Shown: one piece after another, positions 35,390-44,519 of the stretch
Numbering within the stretch: position 1 is the stretch's first letter
How the letters are laid out: every line of letters begins with the position of its first letter
From: Ralstonia wenshanensis
GTDB lineage: Bacteria; Pseudomonadota; Gammaproteobacteria; Burkholderiales; Burkholderiaceae
Direction of reading: 5' to 3'
Assembly (NCBI RefSeq): GCF_021173085.1
Contig: NZ_CP076413.1
Span: 3,437,501-3,501,500 of the forward strand
Length of the DNA stretch: 64,000 nt
Made by a program: the position numbers and the translations under genes
The notes under the pieces: generated by a model
Databases searched by the model: none
What the model was told of the DNA's origin: nothing
What the model saw: only the letters and a program-made list of their open reading frames with translations

Positions 35390-36829
35390 ATGAAGCTCCG
35401 CCAGAAGATCCTGCTCCTCGCCGTTGCACCGCTGACCATCGCCATGCTGGCGATCATGCTGACCGTGCGGCATCAGTCGATTGCGCTGGCGCGGCACGAG
35501 CGGCAGTTGGTGGAGTCGGCGTACCTGCAGGCCAAGGAGACCGAGCTGCGGTCTTACGTCAAGCTTGCGCAGAGTGCCATCGCGCCGTTGCTTGCGTCCG
35601 GCCACAGTGTCGATCCGGCCGGGGACGAAGCCACCCGCGACGAAGCCATGCGCACCCTCGCCCGTCTCGACTTCGGCACCGACGGCTATTTCTTCCTCTA
35701 TGACCTGCGTGGACGCAACCTGATGCACCCGCGCCAGCCCGAACTGGTCGGGCGCGATCTGTGGGACCTGACGGACTCGGGCGGCCAGCCGACCATCCAG
35801 AAACTGGTGGCTGCCGCGCAGGCGGGCGGCGGTTTCGTGCGCTACATGTGGGACAAGCCATCCACGCACCAGAGCGTGCCCAAACTCGGTTATGTCGAGC
35901 CAATCCCACAGTGGGGCTGGATGGTGGGCACCGGTCTGTACCTGGACGACATCGAGCAGACCTTGCGTGAGATTGATCAGCGTGCGCAGGCCAACATCGA
36001 CCAGACGCTGGCGTGGGTCGTTGGCATTGCCGCGATCAGCATCCTGCTGGTAGCCGGCAGCGGTTTGGCGCTGAACGTGAGCGATCACCGCCAGGCCGAT
36101 GCCAAGCTGCGCCAGCTCGCGCAGCAGGTTGTGAAGTCTCAGGAGGACGAACGCGCGCGCGTCTCGCGCGAGTTGCACGACGGCATCAGCCAGGTGCTGG
36201 TGTCGACCAAGCTGCTGCTCGAAACCGCGCATGGGCATCTCGAAGCGTCACCTGCATCGCCGCCGTCGATCGAACGGGCGGACAGCATGTTGCGCCGCGC
36301 GCTTGATCGGTTGAACGGCGCGCTGGGCGAGGTGCGGCGCGTGTCGCACAACCTGCGTCCCGCCCTGCTGGATGATCTCGGCTTGGCGGCTGCGCTGGAG
36401 CTGCTCGTGCGTGAAACACGCGAAGCGCACGAAGACAGCCAGCCGGGGTTTGCGATTGCGCTCGAAGTGGTTGGCCCGCCCGTGCAGTTACCGGACGCAT
36501 GCAACACCGCGCTGTTCCGCATCGCGCAGGAGGCCGTCTCGAACATCGAGCGCCATGCCACGCAAGCCACGCGCATCGGTGTGCTGCTTGAAAACGATCT
36601 CGATGCCGTGCGCTTGTCCATTCGCGACAACGGCCCCGGCTTTGATGTGGAATCCGTGCAGGTGGATCCGCAACACGGCATCGGCTTGCGCAACATGCGC
36701 GAACGCATGGCGGCGCTGGGCGGCACCTGTACCGTCGCCTCGGGCCCGCACGGCACCGAGGTGTGCGCTGTGCTCCCGCATATCGTCATCGCTCAACTGG
36801 TTTCTGCGCCCTCTTCTCCTCTCGTATGA
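35390..36829 (+). CDS. Cache-domain sensor histidine kinase, NarL-system (HisKA_3) type
   Basis: 479 residues from ATG 35390 (an upstream ATG at 35363 is possible). Transmembrane helix at 6-25, a periplasmic single Cache domain at about 35-210 (YFFLYDLRGRNLMHPRQPELVGRD and WGWMVGTGLYLDDIE are sCache motifs), second helix near 220-242, then HisKA_3 with phosphorylated His in ERARVSRELHDGISQVL. The HATPase region shows RIAQEAVSNIERHA and GIGLRNMRERMAALGG. Small organic acids are typical sCache ligands. Coupled to the regulator gene by an ATGA overlap. Confidence 0.88.
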   Translation: MKLRQKILLLAVAPLTIAMLAIMLTVRHQSIALARHERQLVESAYLQAKETELRSYVKLAQSAIAPLLASGHSVDPAGDEATRDEAMRTLARLDFGTDGYFFLYDLRGRNLMHPRQPELVGRDLWDLTDSGGQPTIQKLVAAAQAGGGFVRYMWDKPSTHQSVPKLGYVEPIPQWGWMVGTGLYLDDIEQTLREIDQRAQANIDQTLAWVVGIAAISILLVAGSGLALNVSDHRQADAKLRQLAQQVVKSQEDERARVSRELHDGISQVLVSTKLLLETAHGHLEASPASPPSIERADSMLRRALDRLNGALGEVRRVSHNLRPALLDDLGLAAALELLVRETREAHEDSQPGFAIALEVVGPPVQLPDACNTALFRIAQEAVSNIERHATQATRIGVLLENDLDAVRLSIRDNGPGFDVESVQVDPQHGIGLRNMRERMAALGGTCTVASGPHGTEVCAVLPHIVIAQLVSAPSSPLV

Positions 36830-37470
36830 ACATGCGTACTCCTGCGCCCGTCAAACTGCTCCTCGTCGACGATCACCCGCTCGTGCGCGATGGTGTGCGT
36901 ATGCGGCTGGAAGCCGTGCCGCATTTCGAAGTGGTGGGTGAAGCCGGTGACGCCGATGCCGCCCTGCAGGCTGCGCGCACCTTGGCCCCCGATCTGGCGC
37001 TGATGGACATCGGCATGCGCGGTATGAACGGCATCGCGCTCACCGAGAAGTTTGCCGAGGAATTTCCCGAGATTGCCGTGCTCGTGCTCTCGATGCACGA
37101 CAACCTGGAGTACGTGCGGCAGGTTATTCGCGCCGGCGCGCGTGGCTACGTGCTCAAGGACGCGCCCGCCAGCGAACTGGTCGAGGCCATCGACGCGGTG
37201 CTGGCCGGCCGGCCGTTCTACAGCGCGCAGTTGGCAATGCGCATGGCCGAGCAGGCTGTCATGCCCACGCCGGTCGAGGCGCTCACGCCGCGTGAGCGCG
37301 ACATTCTTGACGGCATCGCCAAGGGCTACGCCAACAAGCGCATCGCCGACGAGCTGGGCCTGTCCGTGCGCACGGTGGAATCGCACCGCCTGAACCTGAA
37401 GCGCAAACTCGGCATCGAGGGACAGGCGGAACTGGTGAAGTTTGCGGTGGAGCTGGGAAAGGGGCGTTAG
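36826..37470 (+). CDS. LuxR/NarL-family response regulator
   Basis: 214 residues. Receiver: acidic LLVDDHPLVRDGV at residues 11-23, phospho-Asp in LALMDIGMRGMNGI near 61, and Lys in YVLKDAPASEL near 111. The GerE/LuxR helix-turn-helix follows: LTPRERDILDGIAKGYANKRIADELGLSVRTVESH. It pairs with the Cache kinase just upstream, and cstA is the divergent neighbour and likely target. Its stop codon overlaps that of the convergent denD by two bases. Confidence 0.92.
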   Translation: MNMRTPAPVKLLLVDDHPLVRDGVRMRLEAVPHFEVVGEAGDADAALQAARTLAPDLALMDIGMRGMNGIALTEKFAEEFPEIAVLVLSMHDNLEYVRQVIRAGARGYVLKDAPASELVEAIDAVLAGRPFYSAQLAMRMAEQAVMPTPVEALTPRERDILDGIAKGYANKRIADELGLSVRTVESHRLNLKRKLGIEGQAELVKFAVELGKGR

Positions 37471-38462
37471 GCGCCCTTTGTGCCCTCCACGTAATCGCGC
37501 ACCATCGCCTCGAACGAGGTGTCGCGGCCAAAGCCCATCGCTTCGGCGCGGGCGGTATTGAAGCGCGCCGGCCAGCCTTGCACGATGGCCTTGATGCGAG
37601 CGTCCGGCTCCCAACGGATGCGCGAGACCGGCGCATCGCCCGCCACCTTGCGCAGCGCCTCCACCATCTCCCCCACACGTACCGTAATGCCCGGCAGATT
37701 CAGTGATCGGCGATTGCCCCAGGCCGACGCCGGCAGCGTGTACGCGTGCAGCAGCGAGGCCACCACCTGGCGCGGCGACGCCAGCCACAGCTCGGTCTCG
37801 GCTTCAACCGGGCAGATGGCTTCCTCGCCCGATAACGGCTCGCGGATGATGCCGCTGGCAAAGCTCGATGCCGCGCCGTTTGGCTTGCCCGGGCGCACCG
37901 ACACCGTCGGAATGCGCACCGCGCGGCCGTCGATGTAGCCCTTGCGCGAATACTCGCCGACGAGGAATTCGCCCATCAACTTCTGCACGCCGTACGAAGC
38001 CTGCGGCGTGGCCGCTGTGTCGTCGGTAACGATGGCTGGCAACTGGCCGCCGAACACTGCCACCGAGCTTGCGAACAGCACGCGCGGCGCACGGCCGGTT
38101 TTGGCGTGCTGCGCGCGTAGCGCATCAAGCAATGCGCGCGTGCCGTCCAGGTTCACGCGCATGCCCAGGTCGAAGTCAGCCTCGGCGGTGCCGCTCACCA
38201 CGGCGGCCAGGTGGAACACGCCGCCCACCTCGTTGTTGTCACTCCCGTCGATCACCTTGGCGATGAGGGCGGGGTCGGAGGCATCGCCGGTCACGTAGCG
38301 CACGCGCGGATCGGCAATCTGACCGGCCACCTGGTCCAGCACGATGAAGGTCTCAACGGGTTGTACCGAGCCGTCCGCACCGGGCAGGCCGGGTTGCTCG
38401 AGCAGTGCCGCCAGCACGCGCTGGCCCAGGAAGCCGGCGCCGCCGGTGATGACGATGTTCAT
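37467..38462 (-). CDS. denD: D-erythronate dehydrogenase (DenD, extended SDR)
   Basis: 331 residues. Rossmann start MNIVITGGAGFLGQRVLAALL with GGxGFLG, Asp in LDQVAGQ for NAD, and catalytic Tyr and Lys in ASYGVQKLMGEF. The family match is DenD, which oxidises D-erythronate at C2 to 2-oxo-tetronate. The neighbourhood (ltnD, otnK, otnC, otnI) supports this reading over a generic epimerase. Convergent with the response regulator gene, divergent from the cluster regulator. Confidence 0.88.
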   Translation of the reverse strand: MNIVITGGAGFLGQRVLAALLEQPGLPGADGSVQPVETFIVLDQVAGQIADPRVRYVTGDASDPALIAKVIDGSDNNEVGGVFHLAAVVSGTAEADFDLGMRVNLDGTRALLDALRAQHAKTGRAPRVLFASSVAVFGGQLPAIVTDDTAATPQASYGVQKLMGEFLVGEYSRKGYIDGRAVRIPTVSVRPGKPNGAASSFASGIIREPLSGEEAICPVEAETELWLASPRQVVASLLHAYTLPASAWGNRRSLNLPGITVRVGEMVEALRKVAGDAPVSRIRWEPDARIKAIVQGWPARFNTARAEAMGFGRDTSFEAMVRDYVEGTKGA

Positions 38463-38539
38463 GGTGTCTCCTTGTTGCCCGACGTAACCCGCCGGGCGTT
38501 TTGATCGATGCCTAGGGTAAACAGGGATGAAGCTCTGCG

Positions 38540-38594
38540 ACTCAACTTGTATGATGACACGACGAATTTACGCTTGCCAAGACATCCCTACCCC
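38540..38594. promoter_or_regulatory. Candidate operator in the denD/GntR-regulator interval
   Basis: The 132-base divergent interval holds TTGTATGATGACACGA (about 38547-38562), a near-palindrome (TTGT...ACGA) of the type bound by FCD-group GntR regulators. Only one copy is seen, so confidence is modest. Confidence 0.3.
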
Positions 38595-39311
38595 ATGTTT
38601 GAACGACTCGACGCCGCGCCTTCCCTGTCCGACCGCGTGGCCCAGACCCTGATGGACAAGATCGACGCGGGCGAACTGCGCCGCGGTGAACGCATGCCGT
38701 CCGAAACCGTGCTCGGGCAGGAATTCGGTGTGAGCCGTACCGTCATCCGCGAAGCCATCTCGCGCTTGCGCCACGAAGGCGTGGTCGAAGCGCGCCAAGG
38801 CAGCGGCGTGTACGTCACCCAGCAGGCTGGCCTCAAGCCGTTGCGGATCGACGCGGCGCAGGCCGGCTCGATCGATGCCGTGCTGCACATCATCGAACTG
38901 CGCCGCGCGCTGGAGGCCGAAGGCGCTGCGCTGGCCGCCCAGCGCCGCACGGACGCCGAGATGATCGAGATCGACGCCGCACTCGACAGCATCGACGCGG
39001 CGGTGGCGGCCGGCGGTGACGGCGTGACCGAAGACCTGCGTTTTCACCACGCCATCGCTGCCGCCAGCGGCAACCCGTTCCTCGTGCAGGCACTCGGCTT
39101 CTTCAGCCAATACCTCGAAGAAGCGATTGGCGTGACGCGCAGCAACGAAGCGCGCCGCGAAGACTTTGCCCGCCAGGTACGCGACGAACACCGTGCGATG
39201 GTCGAAGCCATCCGCCGCCGCGACGCCCTGGCTGCACGCAATGCCGCACAGACGCACATGTTCAATGCCGCACGTCGCCTGGCCGAGGGCCGCGACACGG
39301 TCCAAGACTGA
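38595..39311 (+). CDS. FadR/GntR-family (FCD) regulator of the tetronate cluster
   Basis: 238 residues from ATG 38595. Winged helix: SDRVAQTLMDKIDAGELRRGERMPSETVLGQEFGVSRTVIREA, in outline. FCD ligand domain from about residue 95, with ELRRALEAEGAALAA and FHHAIAAASGNPFL; the Asp/His residues that bind a metal in FCD domains are present. Sandwiched between denD and ltnD, it probably represses both until an acid-sugar intermediate binds. Confidence 0.88.
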   Translation: MFERLDAAPSLSDRVAQTLMDKIDAGELRRGERMPSETVLGQEFGVSRTVIREAISRLRHEGVVEARQGSGVYVTQQAGLKPLRIDAAQAGSIDAVLHIIELRRALEAEGAALAAQRRTDAEMIEIDAALDSIDAAVAAGGDGVTEDLRFHHAIAAASGNPFLVQALGFFSQYLEEAIGVTRSNEARREDFARQVRDEHRAMVEAIRRRDALAARNAAQTHMFNAARRLAEGRDTVQD

Positions 39312-39326
39312 TTTCAGGAGCGATTC

Positions 39327-40238
39327 ATGACGCAAACGGCGGCTGACCGTAAGGTTGGCGTGATCGGACTCGGCGCCATGGGCCTGGGCATTGCCAAGAC
39401 CCTGCGCAATCACGGCTACACCGTGCATGCGTGCGATGCGCGCCCGGGTGCCGCTGCGGATTTCGCCAAGGAAGGCGGTGTTGCGTGTGCAACGCCTGCC
39501 GAGGTGGCGGCGGGTGTGGACGTGGTGGTCTCGGTGGTGGTCAACGCCGTGCAGACCGAAGCCGTGCTGTTCGGAGAGGGCGGAGCTGCGGCCGCCATGC
39601 GACCGGGCAGCACGTTCGTCATGTGTTCCACGGTCGACCCGAACTGGTCGATTGCGCTGGAGGCGCGCCTCGCGCAGCAGGGCATCCTGTACGTCGATGG
39701 CCCCATCTCAGGCGGTGCAGCCAAGGCTGCATCGGGCCAGATGACCATGATGACCTCAGCCACGCCCGAGGCATATGCGGCAGCGGGCCATGTGCTCGAC
39801 GCCATGGCCGGCAAGGTCTATCGCCTGGGCGACAAGGCCGGCGCGGGCAGCAAGGTCAAGATCATCAACCAACTGCTGGCCGGCGTGCACATCGCCGCCG
39901 CGGCCGAAGCCATGGCCCTGGGCCTGCGCGAAGGCGTGGCAGCGGATGCGCTGTACGAAGTCATCACCCATAGCGCGGGCAACAGCTGGATGTTCGAAAA
40001 CCGCATGGCGCACGTGCTGGCCGGCGACTACACGCCGCTGTCCGCCGTCGACATCTTCGTCAAAGACCTGGGACTCGTGCTCGATACCGCGCGCGCCACC
40101 AAGTTCCCGCTGCCGCTGGCGGCCACCGCTCATCAGATGTTCATGCAGGCATCCACGGCCGGCTATGCGAGGGAAGACGACTCCGCCGTGATCAAGATCT
40201 TCCCCGGGATCACGCTGCCGGAGGGCCAGCCGAAATGA
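39327..40238 (+). CDS. ltnD: L-threonate dehydrogenase
   Basis: 303 residues of the beta-hydroxyacid dehydrogenase family. NAD motif VGVIGLGAMGLGIAKTL at residues 10-26, the substrate motif DGPISGGAAKAASGQMT near 125, and the catalytic Lys in GAGSKVKIINQLL near 178. LtnD oxidises L-threonate to 2-oxo-tetronate, the same intermediate as from DenD. It overlaps otnK by four bases (ATGA). Confidence 0.9.
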   Translation: MTQTAADRKVGVIGLGAMGLGIAKTLRNHGYTVHACDARPGAAADFAKEGGVACATPAEVAAGVDVVVSVVVNAVQTEAVLFGEGGAAAAMRPGSTFVMCSTVDPNWSIALEARLAQQGILYVDGPISGGAAKAASGQMTMMTSATPEAYAAAGHVLDAMAGKVYRLGDKAGAGSKVKIINQLLAGVHIAAAAEAMALGLREGVAADALYEVITHSAGNSWMFENRMAHVLAGDYTPLSAVDIFVKDLGLVLDTARATKFPLPLAATAHQMFMQASTAGYAREDDSAVIKIFPGITLPEGQPK

Positions 40239-41548
40239 GCGCAGCGCCCACGTCCCGCCCCGTCCTTGGTTGCATCGCCGATGATTTCACCGGTGCGACC
40301 GACCTCGCCAACATGCTCGTGCGTGCCGGCATGCGCACCGTACAGACCATCGGCGTGCCACAGGCAGGCGGCGAGGCCATCGCTGCGGATGCCGATGCCA
40401 TCGTCGTCGCGCTCAAGTCGCGCACGATTGCCGCGGCCGATGCCGTGGCGCAGTCGTTGAATGCACTGCACTGGCTGCGCGCCCAAGGCTGCTCGCGCTT
40501 CTTCTTCAAATACTGCTCGACCTTCGATTCCACCGACGCGGGCAACATCGGCCCGGTTGCCGAGGCGTTGATGGCCGAACTGGGCACCGATTTCACATTG
40601 GCCTGCCCCGCGTTTCCGGAGAACGGCCGGACGATCTTCCGTGGCCATCTGTTCGTGGGCGACGTGCTGCTCAACGCGTCAGGCATGGAGCACCATCCGC
40701 TGACGCCGATGCGCGATCCGAACCTGGTTTCGGTGCTGGCGCGCCAGAGCGCTGGCAAGGTCGGCCTGCTGCGTTACGACACCATCATGCGCGGTGCCCA
40801 GGCCGCCCGCGATCAGGCCCAGCAACTGCGCGCCGACGGCGTGAAGCTGGCAATTGCCGATGCCATTTCCAACGATGACCTGATCGTGCTGGGCGAGGCG
40901 TTTGCCGACCTGGCGCTGCTGACGGGCGGCTCGGGCTTGGCGCTGGGCTTGCCGGCGCAATATCGGCGCGCAGGGCTGATCACCGCGCACGGCAATGCGG
41001 CGCAGTTACCCGCGGTGCCTGATTCGGCGATCGTGCTATCGGGCAGCTGCTCGCGTGCGACGAACGCGCAGGTGGCGCACTGGCGTGCATCGCGTCCCGC
41101 GTTCCAGATTGATCCGCTGGCGCTGGCCGAAGGCAAACCGGTGGTGGTCGAGGCGCTCGATTTCGTGCACCGCCATGCCGGTCAGACCGTGCTGGTGTAC
41201 GCCACCAGTGCGCCGGAGCAAGTGGCCCACGTACAGAAGACGCTGGGCGTGGAGCGCGCCGGCAAACTCGTTGAAGATGCACTGGGCCGCATCGCCCGCT
41301 CGCTGCATGCTGATGGCGTACGCCGCTTCGTGGTGGCCGGCGGTGAGACCTCGGGCGCGGTGGTACAGGCGCTCGACGTGCGCGCGCTTCGCATCGGCCA
41401 GCAGATTGATCCGGGCGTGCCCTGGACGGCCACCATCGACAACGATCCGGTTGCGCTGGCACTGAAGTCCGGCAATTTCGGGACGGTGGATTTCTTCGAG
41501 AAGGCGCTAGCGCAACTGGCGCAGGCCACAGCGGAGGCTGCGGTATGA
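40235..41548 (+). CDS. otnK: 3-oxo-tetronate kinase (four-carbon acid sugar kinase)
   Basis: 437 residues. LGCIADDFTGATDLANMLVRAGMRTVQTIG at the start is the hallmark of the DUF1537/OtnK family. The C-terminal nucleotide-binding half contains VVAGGETSGAVVQAL near residue 370, with the GGETS motif, and DPGVPWT. It phosphorylates 3-oxo-tetronate at O4 with ATP. Stop overlaps the start of otnC by four bases. Confidence 0.92.
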   Translation: MSAAPTSRPVLGCIADDFTGATDLANMLVRAGMRTVQTIGVPQAGGEAIAADADAIVVALKSRTIAAADAVAQSLNALHWLRAQGCSRFFFKYCSTFDSTDAGNIGPVAEALMAELGTDFTLACPAFPENGRTIFRGHLFVGDVLLNASGMEHHPLTPMRDPNLVSVLARQSAGKVGLLRYDTIMRGAQAARDQAQQLRADGVKLAIADAISNDDLIVLGEAFADLALLTGGSGLALGLPAQYRRAGLITAHGNAAQLPAVPDSAIVLSGSCSRATNAQVAHWRASRPAFQIDPLALAEGKPVVVEALDFVHRHAGQTVLVYATSAPEQVAHVQKTLGVERAGKLVEDALGRIARSLHADGVRRFVVAGGETSGAVVQALDVRALRIGQQIDPGVPWTATIDNDPVALALKSGNFGTVDFFEKALAQLAQATAEAAV

Positions 41549-42189
41549 GTGCGTCCACCGAAACAGCCCTGCGTGAAGAGATCGCCCGCGTCGGGCAGAG
41601 CTTGTATGCGCGCGGTTACACCGTCGGCACGGCAGGCAATATCAGCGCACGCCTGCCTGACGGCTGGCTCATCACCCCCACCGATGCCTGCCTCGGCACG
41701 CTGGACCCGGCGCGTATCGCGAAGGTGCTGGCGACGGGCGAGTGGGTCGGCGGCGACAAACCGTCGAAGACCCTCGCCCTGCATCGCGGTATCTACGGCC
41801 GCAATGCCGACGCGCATGCCGTCGTGCACACGCATTCAACGCATCTCGTGGCGCTCACGCTGGCTGGCGTGTGGCATGAAGCCGATGTGCTGCCGCCCAT
41901 CACGCCGTACTACGTGATGAAGGTCGGCCACGTGCCGCTCATCACGTATCAGCGGCCGGGCTATCCGGATGTGGCTACGCAGATCGCATCACTGGCCAAC
42001 GATGTGCGTGCTGTGCTGCTCGATCGGCTGGGGCCCGTGGTGTGGCACGGCTCGGTGTCGAATGCAGCTTACGCGCTGGAAGAACTGGAAGAAACCGCAC
42101 GGCTTTGGTTGATGACCGAACCCAAACCTGCACCGCTGTCCGACGCGCAGATCGACGAACTGCGCCAGACGTTCGGGGCCCGTTGGTAG
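41545..42189 (+). CDS. otnC: 3-oxo-tetronate 4-phosphate decarboxylase (class II aldolase family)
   Basis: 214 residues. Class II aldolase/adducin fold: GTAGNISARLPDGWLITPT near residue 30 and the metal-site HTHSTHL near residue 92, with a further His in GPVVWHGSVS. OtnC decarboxylates 3-oxo-tetronate 4-phosphate to dihydroxyacetone phosphate, which enters glycolysis. The zinc ligands (three His) are all visible. A 65-base gap separates it from the transporter gene. Confidence 0.9.
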   Translation: MSASTETALREEIARVGQSLYARGYTVGTAGNISARLPDGWLITPTDACLGTLDPARIAKVLATGEWVGGDKPSKTLALHRGIYGRNADAHAVVHTHSTHLVALTLAGVWHEADVLPPITPYYVMKVGHVPLITYQRPGYPDVATQIASLANDVRAVLLDRLGPVVWHGSVSNAAYALEELEETARLWLMTEPKPAPLSDAQIDELRQTFGARW

Positions 42190-42254
42190 AGCAACCGGCA
42201 GCAGACCGGTAGCGCCCGCCGCACAGCCCATATAACACCTACACCGGAGACCAC

Positions 42255-43580
42255 ATGAACACCTCGACCGCCACTACGGCGGCGTTGCCTTCGCGCGCCG
42301 TTTCAAAAGAGGACAGCGTTTATGCGCGCGTGTCGCGCCGCATCGTCCCGCTCATCATGCTGTGCTACGTGGTTGCGTATCTCGACCGCGTGAACGTTGG
42401 GTTTGCGAAGCTGCAGATGTCGCAGGCGCTGAACTTTTCCGAAACGGTGTACGGGCTGGGTGCCGGCATCTTCTTCATTGGTTACTTCCTCTTCGAGGTG
42501 CCGAGCAACCTGCTGATGAACAAGATTGGCGCGCGCATCTGGATCGCGCGGATCATGATCACGTGGGGTTTGATTTCGGGCGCTTTCGCGTTCGTGCAGA
42601 CGCCCACGCAGTTCTACGTGATGCGGTTCCTGCTGGGTTTGGCCGAAGCGGGCTTCTACCCCGGCGTCATCCTGTACCTGACGTACTGGTATCCATCGCA
42701 TCGCCGCGCGCGGATTGTGGCGATGTTCATGGCCGCCATCCCCATCTCGGGCATCTTCGGCAACCCGCTGTCGGGCTGGATCATGAGCGCGTTCCATGGG
42801 ACAGGGGTAGGCGGCGGGTGGCAGGGCTGGCAGTGGATGTTCGTCATTGAGGCCATTCCTGCCATGCTGGTGGGCCTGCTGGTGCTGTGGAAGTTCGATG
42901 ACAGCATCCGCAAGGCCAATTGGCTGTCGGAAGACGAGAAGCAGATTCTCGAAGCCAACATTGCTGCAGACAACAAAGGCAAGACCGAGCACCACGGCAT
43001 CGGCAAGGTGTTTTCCGACCCGCGCGTGTGGATGATGAGCCTGATCTACTTCGCCTTCGTCATGGGCCAGTACGGACTGACGTTCTGGATGCCGACGCTG
43101 GTGAAGAGCGCCGGTGTGACCGACACGTTCATGGTGGGCGTGCTCTCTGCGATTCCGTACGTGTGTGCAGCGATCACCATGGTGCTGATCGGCCGCAGTG
43201 CCGATGCACGACGCGAGCGTCGCTGGCACCTGGTTGTGCCGGCGCTGATGGGCGCAGTCGGTTTTGCCGTGGTGGCGACGGCTGGGCACAACGTGGCCCT
43301 GTCGATTGTCTTCCTGTCATTGGCTGCCGCAGGTGTGCTGACGTGCGCGCCGCTGTTCTGGTCGCTGCCGACTGCGTTCCTGCAAGGCACCGCTGCAGCT
43401 GCGGGCATTGCCGCCATCAACTCGGTCGGCAACTTGGCCGGCTTCGTGAGCCCCTATATGATCGGTGCGCTCAAGGACATGACGGGCAGCACATCCGCCG
43501 GCATGTATGCGCTGGCAGGCGTGCTGGTGCTCGGCTGCATTGCCGTGTTGCGCACGCCGCCACAGCTCGTCAACAAATAA
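42255..43580 (+). CDS. MFS transporter, anion:cation symporter (ACS) type
   Basis: 441 residues with 12 predicted membrane segments. The early motif [18 protein letters not shown] is characteristic of ACS-group (tartrate, phthalate, galactarate-type) symporters, and [15 protein letters not shown] with RRARIVAMF follows. The position inside the tetronate cluster makes threonate or erythronate the probable substrate, taken up with protons. Cytoplasmic loop in the middle is charged (about 225-255). Confidence 0.87.
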   Translation: MNTSTATTAALPSRAVSKEDSVYARVSRRIVPLIMLCYVVAYLDRVNVGFAKLQMSQALNFSETVYGLGAGIFFIGYFLFEVPSNLLMNKIGARIWIARIMITWGLISGAFAFVQTPTQFYVMRFLLGLAEAGFYPGVILYLTYWYPSHRRARIVAMFMAAIPISGIFGNPLSGWIMSAFHGTGVGGGWQGWQWMFVIEAIPAMLVGLLVLWKFDDSIRKANWLSEDEKQILEANIAADNKGKTEHHGIGKVFSDPRVWMMSLIYFAFVMGQYGLTFWMPTLVKSAGVTDTFMVGVLSAIPYVCAAITMVLIGRSADARRERRWHLVVPALMGAVGFAVVATAGHNVALSIVFLSLAAAGVLTCAPLFWSLPTAFLQGTAAAAGIAAINSVGNLAGFVSPYMIGALKDMTGSTSAGMYALAGVLVLGCIAVLRTPPQLVNK

Positions 43581-43603
43581 GCAATCGTCTTCAGAGGTCT
43601 GTC

Positions 43604-44392
43604 ATGCCGCGCTTTGCCGCCAACCTGTCCATGATGTACCAGGAGCACGCGTTCCTCGACCGCTTTGCCGCCGCGGCAAAGGATGGCTTCGAGGGCGTGG
43701 AGTTTCTCTTCCCCTACGACTTCGACAAGGCGGATATCCGTGCTCGCCTTGACGACGCCGGCCTCACGCAAGCGCTGTTCAATGCCCCGCCGGGCGACTG
43801 GGCCGGCGGCGAGCGCGGCATTGCCTCATTGCCCGGGCGCGAAGCGGAATTCAAGCGCGGCATTGGGACCGCGCTGGAGTATGCGCGGGCGCTCGGCAAC
43901 ACGCGCCTGCACGTGATGGCCGGTCTTCTGCCCGCAGGTGCGGACCGCGCACGCCATCACGCCACCTACGTGAGCAACGTCGCCTACGCTGCGCGCGAGG
44001 CTGCCGGTGCGGGCGTCACCATCGTGCTGGAGCCGATCAACACGCGCGACATGCCGGGCTTCTTCCTCACGCACCAGGCGCAGGCGCATGCGGTGTGCAA
44101 GGAAGTCGGCGCGCCCAACCTGAAGGTGCAGTTCGACCTGTACCACGCGCAGATCATGGAAGGCGACCTGTCAGTCAAGCTCAAGCAGTACATCGATGGT
44201 GTGGGCCACGTACAGATTGCCGGCGTGCCCGATCGCCACGAGCCGGACGAAGGTGAGCTGAACTATCCGCACCTCTTCGCCTTGCTCGACACGCTCGGCT
44301 ATGACGGCTGGGTCGGCTGTGAATACCGGCCGCGTGCGGGTACGAGCGAAGGGCTCGGCTGGCTCAAACGCTGGCGGGAGGGCCGGCGCTGA
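43604..44392 (+). CDS. otnI: 2-oxo-tetronate isomerase (hydroxypyruvate isomerase family)
   Basis: 262 residues from ATG 43604, with CAGAGG upstream. Xylose-isomerase-like TIM barrel: [26 protein letters not shown] at the start, then [15 protein letters not shown] with the catalytic Glu, [12 protein letters not shown], and VGCEYRPRA at the end. OtnI converts 2-oxo-tetronate to 3-oxo-tetronate, feeding OtnK. It completes a pathway: denD or ltnD, otnI, otnK, otnC. The related family name is Hyi; context favours OtnI. Confidence 0.88.
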   Translation: MPRFAANLSMMYQEHAFLDRFAAAAKDGFEGVEFLFPYDFDKADIRARLDDAGLTQALFNAPPGDWAGGERGIASLPGREAEFKRGIGTALEYARALGNTRLHVMAGLLPAGADRARHHATYVSNVAYAAREAAGAGVTIVLEPINTRDMPGFFLTHQAQAHAVCKEVGAPNLKVQFDLYHAQIMEGDLSVKLKQYIDGVGHVQIAGVPDRHEPDEGELNYPHLFALLDTLGYDGWVGCEYRPRAGTSEGLGWLKRWREGRR

Positions 44393-44465
44393 CGCAGCAG
44401 CACAAGAAGGAACTGCGCCAATCCGTCTAGGTTAAAGCGTGCATGACCGGGCGCTGACGCAAAAG

Positions 44466-44499
44466 AAAACCGCCGCTGCGCGATGCGCAAGCGGCGGTC
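44466..44499 (-). terminator. Terminator of the PhoB-like gene
   Basis: On the minus strand ACCGCCGCTTGCGC pairs with GCGCAGCGGCGGT (one bulge), followed by TTTCTTTTG. It sits 20 bases past the stop at 44520. Confidence 0.8.
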
Positions 44500-44519
44500 T
44501 GCTGTGGCGGACAGGCGCG

